Shown one piece after another: positions 1-6,219 of a stretch of DNA of 9,257 bases. Positions within the stretch are counted from its first letter, which is position 1; each line of letters begins with the position of its first letter. This DNA comes from Candidatus Stahliibacteriota bacterium (GTDB lineage Bacteria > Hydrothermota > Tepidihabitantia > B3-TA06), in contig DAOVCF010000073.1 of the NCBI GenBank assembly GCA_030670165.1, positions 1-9,257 on the forward strand, given 5' to 3'. The translations under genes and the position numbers were made by a program. Under the pieces are notes generated by a model that worked only from the letters and a program-made list of their open reading frames with translations, ran no database searches and had not been told where the DNA came from.

Positions 1-1068
1 ATAGGTGTCCAACCCCACCAAAACGCCATCCGGCGTTTCGGCGGGGACCCTGACAGGAATTTTATACCTAGCCTGGGGCAACAATGATAAATCCTCAACC
101 ACTTTTGGGTTGCCGCCCTGAGTCCTTACCATTATCTGAAACTTCTCAAGCGCCGCGCCTCGCTCCAAAGCATCCTCTGCTCTTTTTCTCGCCTCGACAC
201 GATCCTTGCGTCCAGCGAGCACGAGCATCTCTGAGGCAAGCTCCAGCACTATCTCGCGCAAATCCTTCGGCCCTTGGCCTTTAAGACATGCGATAGCCTC
301 ACGGGCCTCCAGGGCGTTGCCCACCATCCGGCCCAGGGGCTGGTTCATGTCGGTCAAGACGGCGGTAGTCTTTACACCAAACCTGTGGGCTACACCTATG
401 AGCGTCCTTGCCAGCTCCTCGGCCTCCTTCACCGATTTCATGAACGCGCCTGAGCCTGCCTTCACGTCCAGCACCAGACCTTCGGCACCTTCGGCGATCT
501 TCTTTGCCGATATGGACGCCGCGATCAGTGGTATCGAGGACACCGTAGCTGTCACGTCTCTCAAGGCATAGACCCTGCCGTCCGCCGGGCACGAATCAGC
601 ACTCTGGCCCATCATGGCCAACCCGATCTCAGATAGAAACCGCTTGAACTCGGCAACCGTCAGATCGGTGCGGAATCCCGGAATCGAGGCCAGCTTGTCT
701 AATGTCCCCCCGGTGTGGCCCAACCCTCTGCCTGAAACCATCGGCACTACCACCCCGCATGAAGCGACCAGTGGAGCTAATATAAGCGACACCTTATCCC
801 CGACCCCGCCGGTGGAGTGCTTGTCAACCTTAACCCCGGGGATTTCCGAGAGATCAAACCGCTCACCAGATTCTACGAGCGCCTCGGTGTAGGCGAAGAG
901 CTCGGCATCCGATAACCCGTTGAATGAAACCGCCATAAGCCAGGCGGACATCTGGTAGTCGGCGACGTTTCCATCCGGATAACCTTGAATGAACTCCTTT
1001 ATATCCTTGGGATCGTTTATCCCTCCCTCTTTCTTGCGGCGGATGAACTCGCAGGCAGAGATTGACAT
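1..1068 (-). CDS. Pyrimidine-nucleoside / thymidine phosphorylase, partial (C-terminus off left edge)
   Basis: Catalyses phosphorolysis of thymidine, deoxyuridine and possibly uridine to base plus (deoxy)ribose-1-phosphate in cytoplasmic pyrimidine salvage. The frame is open without interruption for 356 residues out of a usual 430-440. The phosphate/nucleoside motif VDKHSTGG lies at residues 81-88, the family signature SGRGLGHTGGTLDKL at 112-126, and the active-site set R170, S185 and K189 (E. coli R171, S186, K190) is intact, as is GLVLDVKAGSGAFMK from residue 217. The last signature residue is Ala127 where Glu is usual. The start ATG is fixed by an in-frame TGA five codons upstream. There is no Shine-Dalgarno, but a promoter ends 5 nt before the ATG, so the mRNA may be leaderless. 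The lipoprotein gene lies 73 nt upstream on the same strand. Whether it is the deoA or pdp subtype cannot be decided without the C-terminus. Confidence 0.95.
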   Translation of the reverse strand, partial: MSISACEFIRRKKEGGINDPKDIKEFIQGYPDGNVADYQMSAWLMAVSFNGLSDAELFAYTEALVESGERFDLSEIPGVKVDKHSTGGVGDKVSLILAPLVASCGVVVPMVSGRGLGHTGGTLDKLASIPGFRTDLTVAEFKRFLSEIGLAMMGQSADSCPADGRVYALRDVTATVSSIPLIAASISAKKIAEGAEGLVLDVKAGSGAFMKSVKEAEELARTLIGVAHRFGVKTTAVLTDMNQPLGRMVGNALEAREAIACLKGQGPKDLREIVLELASEMLVLAGRKDRVEARKRAEDALERGAALEKFQIMVRTQGGNPKVVEDLSLLPQARYKIPVRVPAETPDGVLVGLDTY

Positions 1069-1073
1069 GGGTA

Positions 1074-1101
1074 AGGATAATCAACGGGCAGATAGAGTCA
1101 A
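1074..1101 (-). promoter_or_regulatory. Promoter of the nucleoside phosphorylase gene (leaderless type)
   Basis: On the minus strand the -35 is TTGACT (1096-1101), preceded by C, then exactly 16 nt, then the -10 TATCCT (1074-1079). Initiation 6 nt downstream would fall on the A of the ATG at 1068. The lack of any Shine-Dalgarno before this ATG fits a leaderless transcript. Confidence 0.6.
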
Positions 1102-1113
1102 GTTTTTGAATGG

Positions 1114-1141
1114 CAAGGGGATTAAGCTCCTTGTCTTTTTT
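1114..1141 (+). terminator. Possible intrinsic terminator pointing rightward
   Basis: CAAGGGG (1114-1120) and CTCCTTG (1127-1133) form a 7-bp stem with one G-T pair and a 6-nt loop, followed by a T-rich run at 1134-1141. The T-run lies on the plus strand, yet no plus-strand gene lies upstream, while both flanking genes are read leftward through it. It may be a fortuitous hairpin or may end antisense transcription. Confidence 0.35.
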
Positions 1142-1537
1142 CTAGTAAATCACCTCGATGGGTTCGGGCTCGAGCTCGACGTTCAGCTCGAATATAGAGT
1201 CGCGCCCCTTTGCTTTGAAGTTCACTTTGATCCACTCGAAGTCCTCGGCGGCAAAGTAGATGAAGTGCCTGCGTGCCGAGATGCTCTCCAAAACGTAGCG
1301 GCCCGCGCTGTCCGTGGTGACTATCTGTTTATTCGGGTGTATGTCGTCAAGCGGTTCAATATCGGGCGTTGCAAGTGAATCCATTCCGAGCGTGTCAAGG
1401 GTCGGATCGTAAACCCACGCTCCGACGATGGGCCGGTCGGTCTCGCTGTGGGTTAGCGCCCCAGTTACCGTAACCCTGCGCCCGCATCCCACCAGCACGC
1501 TTGCAAGAACTATAAGAATCGGCAGCAGTTTTCTCAC
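1142..1537 (-). CDS. Small lipoprotein with carboxypeptidase-regulatory-like (transthyretin-like) fold
   Basis: A 131-residue predicted lipoprotein. A type II signal peptide (MRKLLPILIVLASVLVGC) has the lipobox L-V-G-C, so Cys18 would be lipidated and the protein anchored in the membrane. The rest has the pattern of a CarboxypepD_reg-like beta-sandwich: VTVTGALTH, PIVGAWVYD, TTDSAGRYVLESI and a C-terminal FELNVELEPEP strand. Such domains mostly bind or structurally support rather than catalyse, so no enzymatic role is claimed. The start is GTG at 1537; an in-frame TAG lies three codons upstream. AGGA sits 5 nt before the start, and a promoter at 1547-1574 would start transcription only a few nt before it. 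It lies 47 nt downstream of the phosphodiesterase gene. The fold assignment comes from pattern only and is moderate. Confidence 0.85.
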   Translation of the reverse strand: MRKLLPILIVLASVLVGCGRRVTVTGALTHSETDRPIVGAWVYDPTLDTLGMDSLATPDIEPLDDIHPNKQIVTTDSAGRYVLESISARRHFIYFAAEDFEWIKVNFKAKGRDSIFELNVELEPEPIEVIY

Positions 1538-1546
1538 TTCATCCTA

Positions 1547-1574
1547 AAGATAACGCTTTATTGGCGTATGTCAA
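1547..1574 (-). promoter_or_regulatory. Promoter of the lipoprotein gene
   Basis: Minus strand: TTGACA (1569-1574, preceded by C), 16-nt spacer, TATCTT (1547-1552). The expected start point is near 1540, leaving a leader of about 3 nt before the GTG at 1537. Confidence 0.6.
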
Positions 1575-1579
1575 GTGGT

Positions 1580-1628
1580 GGGTGTTACGGGCGGGGTGTT
1601 GCGGGTGTTACGGGCGGGGTGTTACGGG
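1580..1628 (-). repeat. Short tandem repeat (23-bp period) across the 3' end of the phosphodiesterase gene
   Basis: On the plus strand GGGTGTTACGGG occurs at 1580, 1603 and 1617, with a one-base variant (GGGTGTTGCGGG) at 1594. This makes two 23-bp units (1580-1602 and 1603-1625) differing at one base, plus a partial third. It encodes the Pro/Thr-rich C-terminal tail of the phosphodiesterase and supplies its TAA stop. Confidence 0.85.
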
Positions 1629-2496
1629 GGAACTCGCGGAACCCTATGGTTTTGAAAACCCTGTCTGCAACATCGGGCCGATCGGTGATGACGCCGTCTG
1701 CGCCCATTTCAAGCAGGCGTTTAATGGCTTCCGCGTCGTTGACGGTCCAGACGTGAACCTGGATACCTTTACGGTGGCAGCGTTTAACGAAGCCAGGCGT
1801 AACCACGTGTATTGAGCCTGAGTATTCGGGCACCTGTACCGCGTCCATCGTGGTCCTGGCCAGGAATCCAAGCCCCATCTTACCCCAGAGAACGAACCTG
1901 CGGACTTCCTCCGGCGTGGCGGCGGTGGCCATAGAGGGATCAAATTCCCTGAAGCATTCCAAAACCTCGGCATAAACCGAGGCCACAACCACCTGATTCT
2001 GCATCCTTTTTTCGCGGATGATCACTACAAGGCGGGCCGCCGCGTATGTAAGTGAGTCCTTGATCTCTATGTTGAAGTTGTCATCGGGAAAGGAGTCGAA
2101 GACCTCTGCGAGGGTGGAGATACGTAAGCCTCGTCCACGCCAGGGGTATGTTTTGCCCGAATCCGGGGTGAACCAGAACCCTGCATCCAGGGAACGGATC
2201 CGGGTAAATGTCATCTCTCTGACCAGCCCTGAGCCGTTGGTCGTGCGGTCAATCTCCTCGTCGTGGATAACCACCAGGCTGTCGTCTGAGGTAAGGCGCA
2301 CGTCGAGTTCCAACACGTCGGGCCGGTAGCGAATCCTCGACTCGGCCCATCCCTCAATGGTGTTCTCGGGTACAACAAGCGCTCCTGCCCGGTGAGCAAG
2401 TATCAATGGCGGTTCTGTCCGATCAAGGAAGGCGAAAGCCGGAACCGCACTCAGGGCGAGAACCACGAGGACCCTTGCCCGGAGGCCTGGTTTCAA
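1585..2496 (-). CDS. Secreted glycerophosphodiester phosphodiesterase (GDPD family)
   Basis: Hydrolyses glycerophosphodiesters (deacylated phospholipids) to sn-glycerol-3-phosphate and an alcohol. From the TTG start at 2496 it is 303 residues. Residues 1-22 are a signal peptide (positive KPGLRAR, hydrophobic core, AFA cleavage site), so it acts outside the cytoplasm. Catalytic features of the TIM-barrel family are present: HR at 35-36, ELD at 63-65, His78 in VVIHDEE, IDRTTNGSG, NIEIKD, VHVWTVND and GVITDRPD near residue 270. HRAG replaces the usual HRGA. The TTG start is chosen because AAGGAG lies 6 nt upstream and gives a clean signal peptide. An in-frame ATG at 2643 would add 49 residues overlapping the MarR gene and bury the signal peptide. 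The gene lies 58 nt after the MarR stop with no promoter between, so it is probably co-transcribed. The Pro/Thr-rich tail is encoded by a tandem repeat. Confidence 0.92.
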   Translation of the reverse strand: MKPGLRARVLVVLALSAVPAFAFLDRTEPPLILAHRAGALVVPENTIEGWAESRIRYRPDVLELDVRLTSDDSLVVIHDEEIDRTTNGSGLVREMTFTRIRSLDAGFWFTPDSGKTYPWRGRGLRISTLAEVFDSFPDDNFNIEIKDSLTYAAARLVVIIREKRMQNQVVVASVYAEVLECFREFDPSMATAATPEEVRRFVLWGKMGLGFLARTTMDAVQVPEYSGSIHVVTPGFVKRCHRKGIQVHVWTVNDAEAIKRLLEMGADGVITDRPDVADRVFKTIGFREFPRNTPPVTPATPRP

Positions 2497-2502
2497 AATC
2501 TT

Positions 2503-2508
2503 CTCCTT
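2503..2508 (-). promoter_or_regulatory. Shine-Dalgarno deciding the TTG start of the phosphodiesterase
   Basis: AAGGAG on the minus strand sits 6 nt before TTG at 2496. It is the only strong ribosome-binding site in the region and marks TTG as the start rather than the upstream ATG codons inside the MarR gene. Confidence 0.8.
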
Positions 2509-2554
2509 GTGAAGGGGTTTGCCTGATGCGTTGATCGGCGACAGGCAGGCTGAA

Positions 2555-3028
2555 TCAGTCTTTTTCATCGGGCAGAGTGGCTTCACGAGTTCTCTCTGCC
2601 AGGGCATGGGCGAGTTGATCGAGGGAGTCCATGAAGATAGCAAGATTTCGAGACGGTATGGTTTCCATTATTCGTCGCCATTCCTTGCGCTGCATGTTGA
2701 GCATCCTCTGGACGGTTCTGCGTCCTTTCGGGGTCAAGGTCACGAATACGACTCGTCGATCATCGTCGGAGCGCATACGTTCAATGAGCCTTGAACGTAC
2801 CATTCGATCGACAAGCCCGGTGACGTTGGCCTTGGATACACCCAGGATCAACGCCAGTTCATTCATCCGCAGAGCATCTTTCTCAAGAAGCGTCTGCAGG
2901 ATAAGGTACTGGGAGAACGAAAGTTCGCTGCCGAAAGGCCCGGCCGAGCCTACGAGCTGCAACCCTCGCACAAGGATAGCCCCCAATTCTTCAAGACGTT
3001 TGATCTGTTCGTCAATCGTGCGCACCAT
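2555..3028 (-). CDS. MarR-family transcriptional regulator
   Basis: A 157-residue winged helix-turn-helix repressor of the MarR type, which normally dimerises and binds a short palindrome that is released on ligand binding. N- and C-terminal helices that would form the dimer interface surround the DNA-binding core. The recognition region is MNELALILGVSKANVTGLVDRM (residues 55-76, quoted in two parts: MNELALILGV, SKANVTGLVDRM). The wing is MRSDDDRRVVFVTLTPKGR with the conserved DDRR. Start: ATG 3028 is preferred, because a promoter with correct spacing would start transcription exactly there. A GTG directly upstream (3031) and a GTG two codons downstream of it (3025) are alternatives; AAGG lies close upstream but too near for normal spacing. 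An inverted repeat overlapping the -10 suggests autoregulation. The downstream phosphodiesterase is the probable co-regulated gene. Confidence 0.92.
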   Translation of the reverse strand: MVRTIDEQIKRLEELGAILVRGLQLVGSAGPFGSELSFSQYLILQTLLEKDALRMNELALILGVSKANVTGLVDRMVRSRLIERMRSDDDRRVVFVTLTPKGRRTVQRMLNMQRKEWRRIMETIPSRNLAIFMDSLDQLAHALAERTREATLPDEKD

Positions 3029-3033
3029 CACCT

Positions 3034-3051
3034 TATACTATCTGTATTATA
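3034..3051. promoter_or_regulatory. Candidate MarR operator (imperfect inverted repeat)
   Basis: TATACTA (3034-3040), four bases, TATTATA (3045-3051): arms match at 6 of 7 positions. It covers the -10 box and part of the spacer of the MarR promoter, a usual place for an autoregulatory MarR operator of 16-20 bp. Being AT-rich, it could partly be chance. Confidence 0.45.
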
Positions 3052-3062
3052 GGATTTGTCAA
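3035..3062 (-). promoter_or_regulatory. Promoter of the MarR gene (leaderless type)
   Basis: Minus strand: TTGACA (3057-3062, preceded by C), 16-nt spacer, TAGTAT (3035-3040). The expected start is 7 nt further at 3028, the A of the ATG. A TATAAT only 5 nt from the -35 and a TATAAG 19 nt away are alternative -10 boxes with poor spacing. Confidence 0.55.
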
Positions 3063-3127
3063 GGGGGTTAACTACTTGTGATGCTACACCCACATGGTGG
3101 TACGGTTGAGTTGTTAGGATTAAGCAT

Positions 3128-3370
3128 ATGGATATAGTGACAAAAGTAAAGCCCGAAGAACGAGGCTTGATCTATGAGTATCATCGCAGTCTGGTGGAGG
3201 AGTACCTGCGAATCGGGTGTTATCGCAAGGTGGCAGATAAGTCCGACGTGAACGTAATGACCGTGATTAAGTGGGTTAGATGCCACAGACAGAACGGCCT
3301 GCGAGGCCTTAAGGATCGTTCTCGCAGACCACGTCTCCTCGCGCGTCTTGAAGGCTCAATCTACAATCCC
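3128..3370 (+). pseudogene. Transposase N-terminal helix-turn-helix fragment (IS remnant)
   Basis: Residues 1-75 resemble the N-terminal helix-turn-helix of IS481/IS3-like or related DDE transposases: an arginine-rich bihelical domain with ADKSDVNVMTVIKWVRCH followed by RQNGLRGLKDRSRRPR, the usual stretch before the catalytic domain. No DDE catalytic core follows. After about residue 80 the frame continues to a stop at 3490 with Cys/Trp-rich sequence that looks non-coding and overlaps the 3' end of the SIMPL gene on the other strand. I see no convincing terminal inverted repeats. It is read here as a relic whose true right end is lost. A small DNA-binding protein in its own right is possible but less likely. 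Confidence 0.5.
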
Positions 3371-3473
3371 TGTATCACCATGTCTGTGGACATCCCGGAT
3401 TGCCTGTGGCGACTTTGGTGGTTCGCTTGCCGGTCAGTGATTTTGCAGAAGCGATGCTTTCCCCCACAGGTTG

Positions 3474-4196
3474 CTAATCAATCAGCTTGAACGTTGCCGA
3501 TATTTCGTATGCCAAAGGCACTCGCGGCAAAGAGCTCTTTCCGCCCATATCTTTTGCCGAAAAGTCCCAGCTCGAGTACGGGTCCCACACCGAAAGATAT
3601 CCTGAATAGGGTTCCGTATGATCGGAGTTCAGAATCTCGCCTGCCTTCAAACCATGAGCGGCTGCCGTCTGCTCGGCCTTGGTTTTTGCATCGGCCAAAG
3701 CCATCTCCTGCAGCTGGGGCAGATAGACGCTCGGGTCTTTGACGAAGTAGTTGACCGTGTAGGATGAGATCTTTGAGTCTTCGGATTCTGAGGAAGTCGC
3801 TGCAAGTACCACAAGTATATCGTCAACCTTGGAAAGATCGTCCACCGCGCAGTCCAGCCGGAGACCGTACACGTGTTCCAGCCGCTGGGATTCATAGTTA
3901 AGCTCGGAGTAGATGTCTGCCGGACCGCTCTGGATGAGGGGTTGATCTACTCCCGCCTTGCGTAACTCTTTTGTGATCTCTGCAGTCAGATCGTTTGCCT
4001 TTGCGATGATTTTCGACATATCACTGGCACGAATCTCTATACTGAACTCCACGGTGGCCGCATCAGGCAGAACCAGAAGCGATGCATGACCGTTAACGGA
4101 GACGGTGTGCCCCTCGAATGAGACATCCGCCGCGAAAAGCGGCAGCACTGCGGCAAGACTCAAACTGAAGACTAGTAATCGCTTAAAGAAATTCAT
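3474..4196 (-). CDS. Exported SIMPL-domain (DUF541) protein, third of the cluster
   Basis: A 240-residue protein of the SIMPL/DUF541 family (relatives include E. coli YggE and BP26 of Brucella), thought to act in the envelope; the biochemical role is poorly known. A signal peptide (residues 1-22, ending LPLFA) is followed by the family opening VSVNGHASLLVLPDAATVEF, the helix MSKIIAKANDLTAEITKELRK (split: MSKIIAKAND, LTAEITKELRK), the region KDPSVYLPQLQEMALADAK and the terminal strand YEISATFKLID. AAAGGAGG stands 4 nt before the ATG. It shares VLPDAATV exactly with the SIMPL protein at 5419-6114. An AT-rich AbiJ-like gene with flanking repeats separates it from its two paralogues. A weak promoter just upstream could drive it independently. 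Confidence 0.9.
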   Translation of the reverse strand: MNFFKRLLVFSLSLAAVLPLFAADVSFEGHTVSVNGHASLLVLPDAATVEFSIEIRASDMSKIIAKANDLTAEITKELRKAGVDQPLIQSGPADIYSELNYESQRLEHVYGLRLDCAVDDLSKVDDILVVLAATSSESEDSKISSYTVNYFVKDPSVYLPQLQEMALADAKTKAEQTAAAHGLKAGEILNSDHTEPYSGYLSVWDPYSSWDFSAKDMGGKSSLPRVPLAYEISATFKLID

Positions 4197-4219
4197 CGTT
4201 CCTCCTTTGGTCTTTCCGG

Positions 4220-4247
4220 ATTCTACTCAGGAACAGCAACAAGGCAA
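4220..4247 (-). promoter_or_regulatory. Possible promoter of the third SIMPL gene
   Basis: Minus strand: TTGCCT (4242-4247), 16-nt spacer, TAGAAT (4220-4225). The spacing matches the other promoters here but the -35 is weak and lacks the preceding CTTGACA form. It would give a leader of about 17 nt carrying the Shine-Dalgarno. Confidence 0.35.
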
Positions 4248-4252
4248 GGTGT

Positions 4253-4299
4253 CCCTCACCCCTACCCTCTCCCAATGGGAGAGGGGTTAAGGGTGAGGG
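4253..4299. repeat. Palindromic REP/MITE-like repeat, left of the AbiJ-like gene
   Basis: Outer arms CCCTCACCC / GGGTGAGGG (9 bp) and inner arms CCCTCTCCC / GGGAGAGGG (9 bp, 3-nt loop) form a long GC-rich stem. This sequence type is a widely dispersed bacterial palindrome; translated, it gives the familiar spurious peptide LTPTLSQWERG. It lies between the third SIMPL gene and the AbiJ-like gene. Confidence 0.8.
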
Positions 4300-4323
4300 T
4301 AGTCTTATGCTACCACCACAAGC

Positions 4324-4351
4324 TTGACATCTAAAAGATTGTACTTATATT
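4324..4351 (+). promoter_or_regulatory. Promoter of the AbiJ-like gene (leaderless type)
   Basis: TTGACA (4324-4329, preceded by C), 16-nt spacer, TATATT (4346-4351). The start 7 nt downstream is the ATG at 4358. The block AAGCTTGACATC-N14-TATATTTTA (4320-4354) recurs base for base, apart from the N14, before the DUF3800 gene. Confidence 0.65.
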
Positions 4352-4357
4352 TTAGGC

Positions 4358-5251
4358 ATGGGTTTAAGATTCTCCCAAAGGAAAGGTTTATCATCTATAA
4401 GAAAGGAACTCCAACGTAAATCAATGGATGACCAATTGAGGAACAGGCTGTGGAACGTTTTTAGAAATTATTTCGTTGACCCTATGACGAACAATGAGCG
4501 ATACATCCCCAAAGACAATTATTACGATCCAGTTTACCGCTTTTTCAAGGCTATCTGGGATGAGTTCTTCAAAGTTTCTTTAAATAGTCTCTCTGATTCC
4601 CCAGAGCTCGCTTTCGACGTAATTAGCGAGTTCTTTTTAAAAAAGGCTAATTGGCACGAAGCTTACGATTTCATTGAGTTCGTGGCTGGGTTAGATGATG
4701 AACTCGATATCCCATCTTATATTAATCAGCAGTTCTTTATCGAAGAATGCAATGAGGTTCTTGAGGCTGAGCTTTCAGCTTACAGATTAGTAGGTGGAAA
4801 GATTGTAGAAATTACAGATGAAAGAGAAATTAAAGAGATTGAAGATGCTATTGAAAAAGCTAAAAGGTTGAAGTTAGAAGGGGTTAAGACGCATTTGGAT
4901 TCTGCAGCAGAAAAGTTGGCGGTCAAAAAGAACCCCGACTTCCGCAACTCAATCAAAGAATCCATCTCCTCTGTTGAGTCCCTCTGTCAAAAGATAACGG
5001 GCAACCCAAATGCTTCCCTTGGTGATGCACTAGATGCAATTGAAAAGGAAGGGGAAGTTGAATTACACCCGGCCCTGAAACAAGCATATTCCAAGATATA
5101 CGGTTATTCAAGCAATGCCGACGGCATAAGGCACGCGATTTCAAAGGAATCAAGCTGCGACTTTGCCGACGCCAAGTACATGCTTGTCTCGTGCTCGGCT
5201 TTCATCAATTATCTAATCGAGAAAGCGACAAAGGCGGGAATAAAGCTCTAA
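4358..5251 (+). CDS. AbiJ-like abortive-infection protein (AbiJ_NTD4-type N-terminus plus Abi C-terminal domain)
   Basis: A 297-residue AbiJ-family protein; relatives are linked to abortive-infection phage resistance, and their C-terminal domain is thought to be HEPN-like, though the biochemical action here is inferred only. The N-terminal domain (1-145) starts with the family motif FSQRKGL and SMDDQLRNRLWNVF. The linker YRLVGGKIVEITDEREIKEI (142-161) is typical of these proteins. The C-terminal domain (about 190-295) has FRNSIKESISSVESLCQKI, HPALKQAYSKIYGYSSNADG, IRH (257-259), and MLVSCSAFINYLI. The start ATG fits the family N-terminus. It lacks a Shine-Dalgarno, and the promoter places transcription initiation on it. 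The gene is AT-rich, lies opposite to its neighbours, and is enclosed by palindromic repeats inside a run of SIMPL genes, all signs of lateral arrival. Confidence 0.85.
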   Translation: MGLRFSQRKGLSSIRKELQRKSMDDQLRNRLWNVFRNYFVDPMTNNERYIPKDNYYDPVYRFFKAIWDEFFKVSLNSLSDSPELAFDVISEFFLKKANWHEAYDFIEFVAGLDDELDIPSYINQQFFIEECNEVLEAELSAYRLVGGKIVEITDEREIKEIEDAIEKAKRLKLEGVKTHLDSAAEKLAVKKNPDFRNSIKESISSVESLCQKITGNPNASLGDALDAIEKEGEVELHPALKQAYSKIYGYSSNADGIRHAISKESSCDFADAKYMLVSCSAFINYLIEKATKAGIKL

Positions 5252-5254
5252 CAC

Positions 5255-5396
5255 CCCCACCCTGACCTTCCCCCATCAAGGGGGAGGGGATTATAATTTG
5301 GGCGCTTAACCTAACTTCCACTCCTGGGGGGAGGGGTGCGCTTCGAAGAAGCGCTGAGGAATTGGGAAGGCAAGATGGGGACTTCAGCCTGCCTTC
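5255..5396. repeat. Palindromic repeat region right of the AbiJ-like gene
   Basis: Several inverted repeats in a row. CCTTCCCCC / GGGGGAGGGG with loop ATCAA (about 5265-5290) is a widely dispersed GC-rich palindrome; read on the minus strand it gives PSPLMGEGQGGG. GCGCTTC / GAAGCGC (5338-5344, 5348-5354) is a perfect 7-bp stem. GAAGGCA / TGCCTTC (5366-5372, 5390-5396) is a perfect 7-bp stem with a long loop. The first hairpin, followed by an AT-rich stretch, might also end AbiJ transcription. No gene is seen between 5252 and 5418. Confidence 0.7.
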
Positions 5397-5418
5397 AACG
5401 TCAAGAGGCCGAAAGGCT

Positions 5419-6114
5419 TTATTCAACCAGTTCGTAAGTGGCCGTTACTTTGCACTCCATGAGCAATCTAGACAAGGGACTGCCAGCGCTCTTGTCTTCT
5501 GCTTCGAAATTCATCACCCCGAAGCTCTGGGAAGCCCTTGAGCCTACCGAGAGTTCCGCCTCGCCAAAGTCCACAAGATTGCCTGGACGCTTACCCTGAA
5601 TCGCAGCCAACTCAACGGCTTTTGCCCTGGCATCCTCCAGCGCCTTCTTTCGCAGGTCATTCACATAGGGGGAGGGGTCCTTTATCGTATACTGTATGGT
5701 TGAGGGAGAAGCGACCATGCTTGCATCCGAGTCTCTTAAGACATGTGTAGGCAACACGCCGAGCAAATCGTCAATAATCGAAAGGTCATCAACAATCATA
5801 ATCACGTTGAGGCTCAACCTGTATTCAACTTCCTCCGAATACACCTCAGGGGTCATGCTTGCATATCCGTATTCTCTTAATGGTTCCTTGAGACCGGCTT
5901 TCGCCAGCTCCCGTGAGAGCTTGGCTAAGGATTCATCGCTTTTCTTATGCAGATCGGAGATGTCCTTTGACCATACATTAACATTCAGATTCACTGTCGC
6001 GGCGTCAGGCAAAACAAGGAAGCAAGCGTAGCCCTGTGCAGAGACAGTATTGGCTTCGCTGGCAAGAAGCGGCAGCGCTGCGGCGAGCAGCATGATAGTG
6101 AATGTCTTTTTCAC
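5419..6114 (-). CDS. Exported SIMPL-domain (DUF541) protein, second of the cluster
   Basis: A 231-residue SIMPL protein. A signal peptide (1-18, MKKTFTIMLLAAALPLLA) leads into VSAQGYACFLVLPDAATVNL, the conserved opening strand with PDAA. KDPSPYVNDLRKKALEDARA and the closing strand CKVTATYELVE match the paralogues. The start is GTG at 6114 with AAAGGAGG 4 nt upstream, the same arrangement as in the other two SIMPL genes. It follows the double-SIMPL gene after 105 nt and probably shares its transcript: a TTGACA at 6144-6149 has no -10 at the right distance. Beyond a periplasmic or surface location, no function is shown. Only a weak 3-bp hairpin (GCC-TTTC-GGC) follows the stop, so no good terminator is seen. 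Confidence 0.9.
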   Translation of the reverse strand: MKKTFTIMLLAAALPLLASEANTVSAQGYACFLVLPDAATVNLNVNVWSKDISDLHKKSDESLAKLSRELAKAGLKEPLREYGYASMTPEVYSEEVEYRLSLNVIMIVDDLSIIDDLLGVLPTHVLRDSDASMVASPSTIQYTIKDPSPYVNDLRKKALEDARAKAVELAAIQGKRPGNLVDFGEAELSVGSRASQSFGVMNFEAEDKSAGSPLSRLLMECKVTATYELVE

Positions 6115-6219
6115 TTTACCTCCTTTGTGATTTCTTTATCTCTTGTCAAAAAACCCTAACCATCCAGCCTACTCCCATCCCTTCTATTCCTGGGTCGATA
6201 ACAAACCAAGGGCTAATAC

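Noticed and set aside
299..592. Reading frames on either strand within the first kilobase (e.g. Arg/Gly-rich minus-strand frame)
   Set aside because: They are shadows of the uninterrupted nucleoside phosphorylase frame, which I translated codon by codon from 1068 to 1.
2497..2643. Longer phosphodiesterase starting at ATG 2643 or ATG 2568
   Set aside because: Both overlap the MarR 3' end, lack a good ribosome-binding site and place the signal peptide internally; TTG 2496 has AAGGAG at 6 nt and a clean signal peptide.
4253..5396. CRISPR-like array in the repeat-rich flanks of the AbiJ-like gene
   Set aside because: The repeats are palindromes that differ from each other and are not regularly spaced.
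5205..5426. Minus-strand frame containing PSPLMGEGQGGG
   Set aside because: This peptide is the known by-product of a dispersed palindromic repeat, not a protein.
6144..6149. TTGACA before the second SIMPL gene
   Set aside because: At the 16-nt distance the sequence is CAAAGG, part of the Shine-Dalgarno, not a -10 box.
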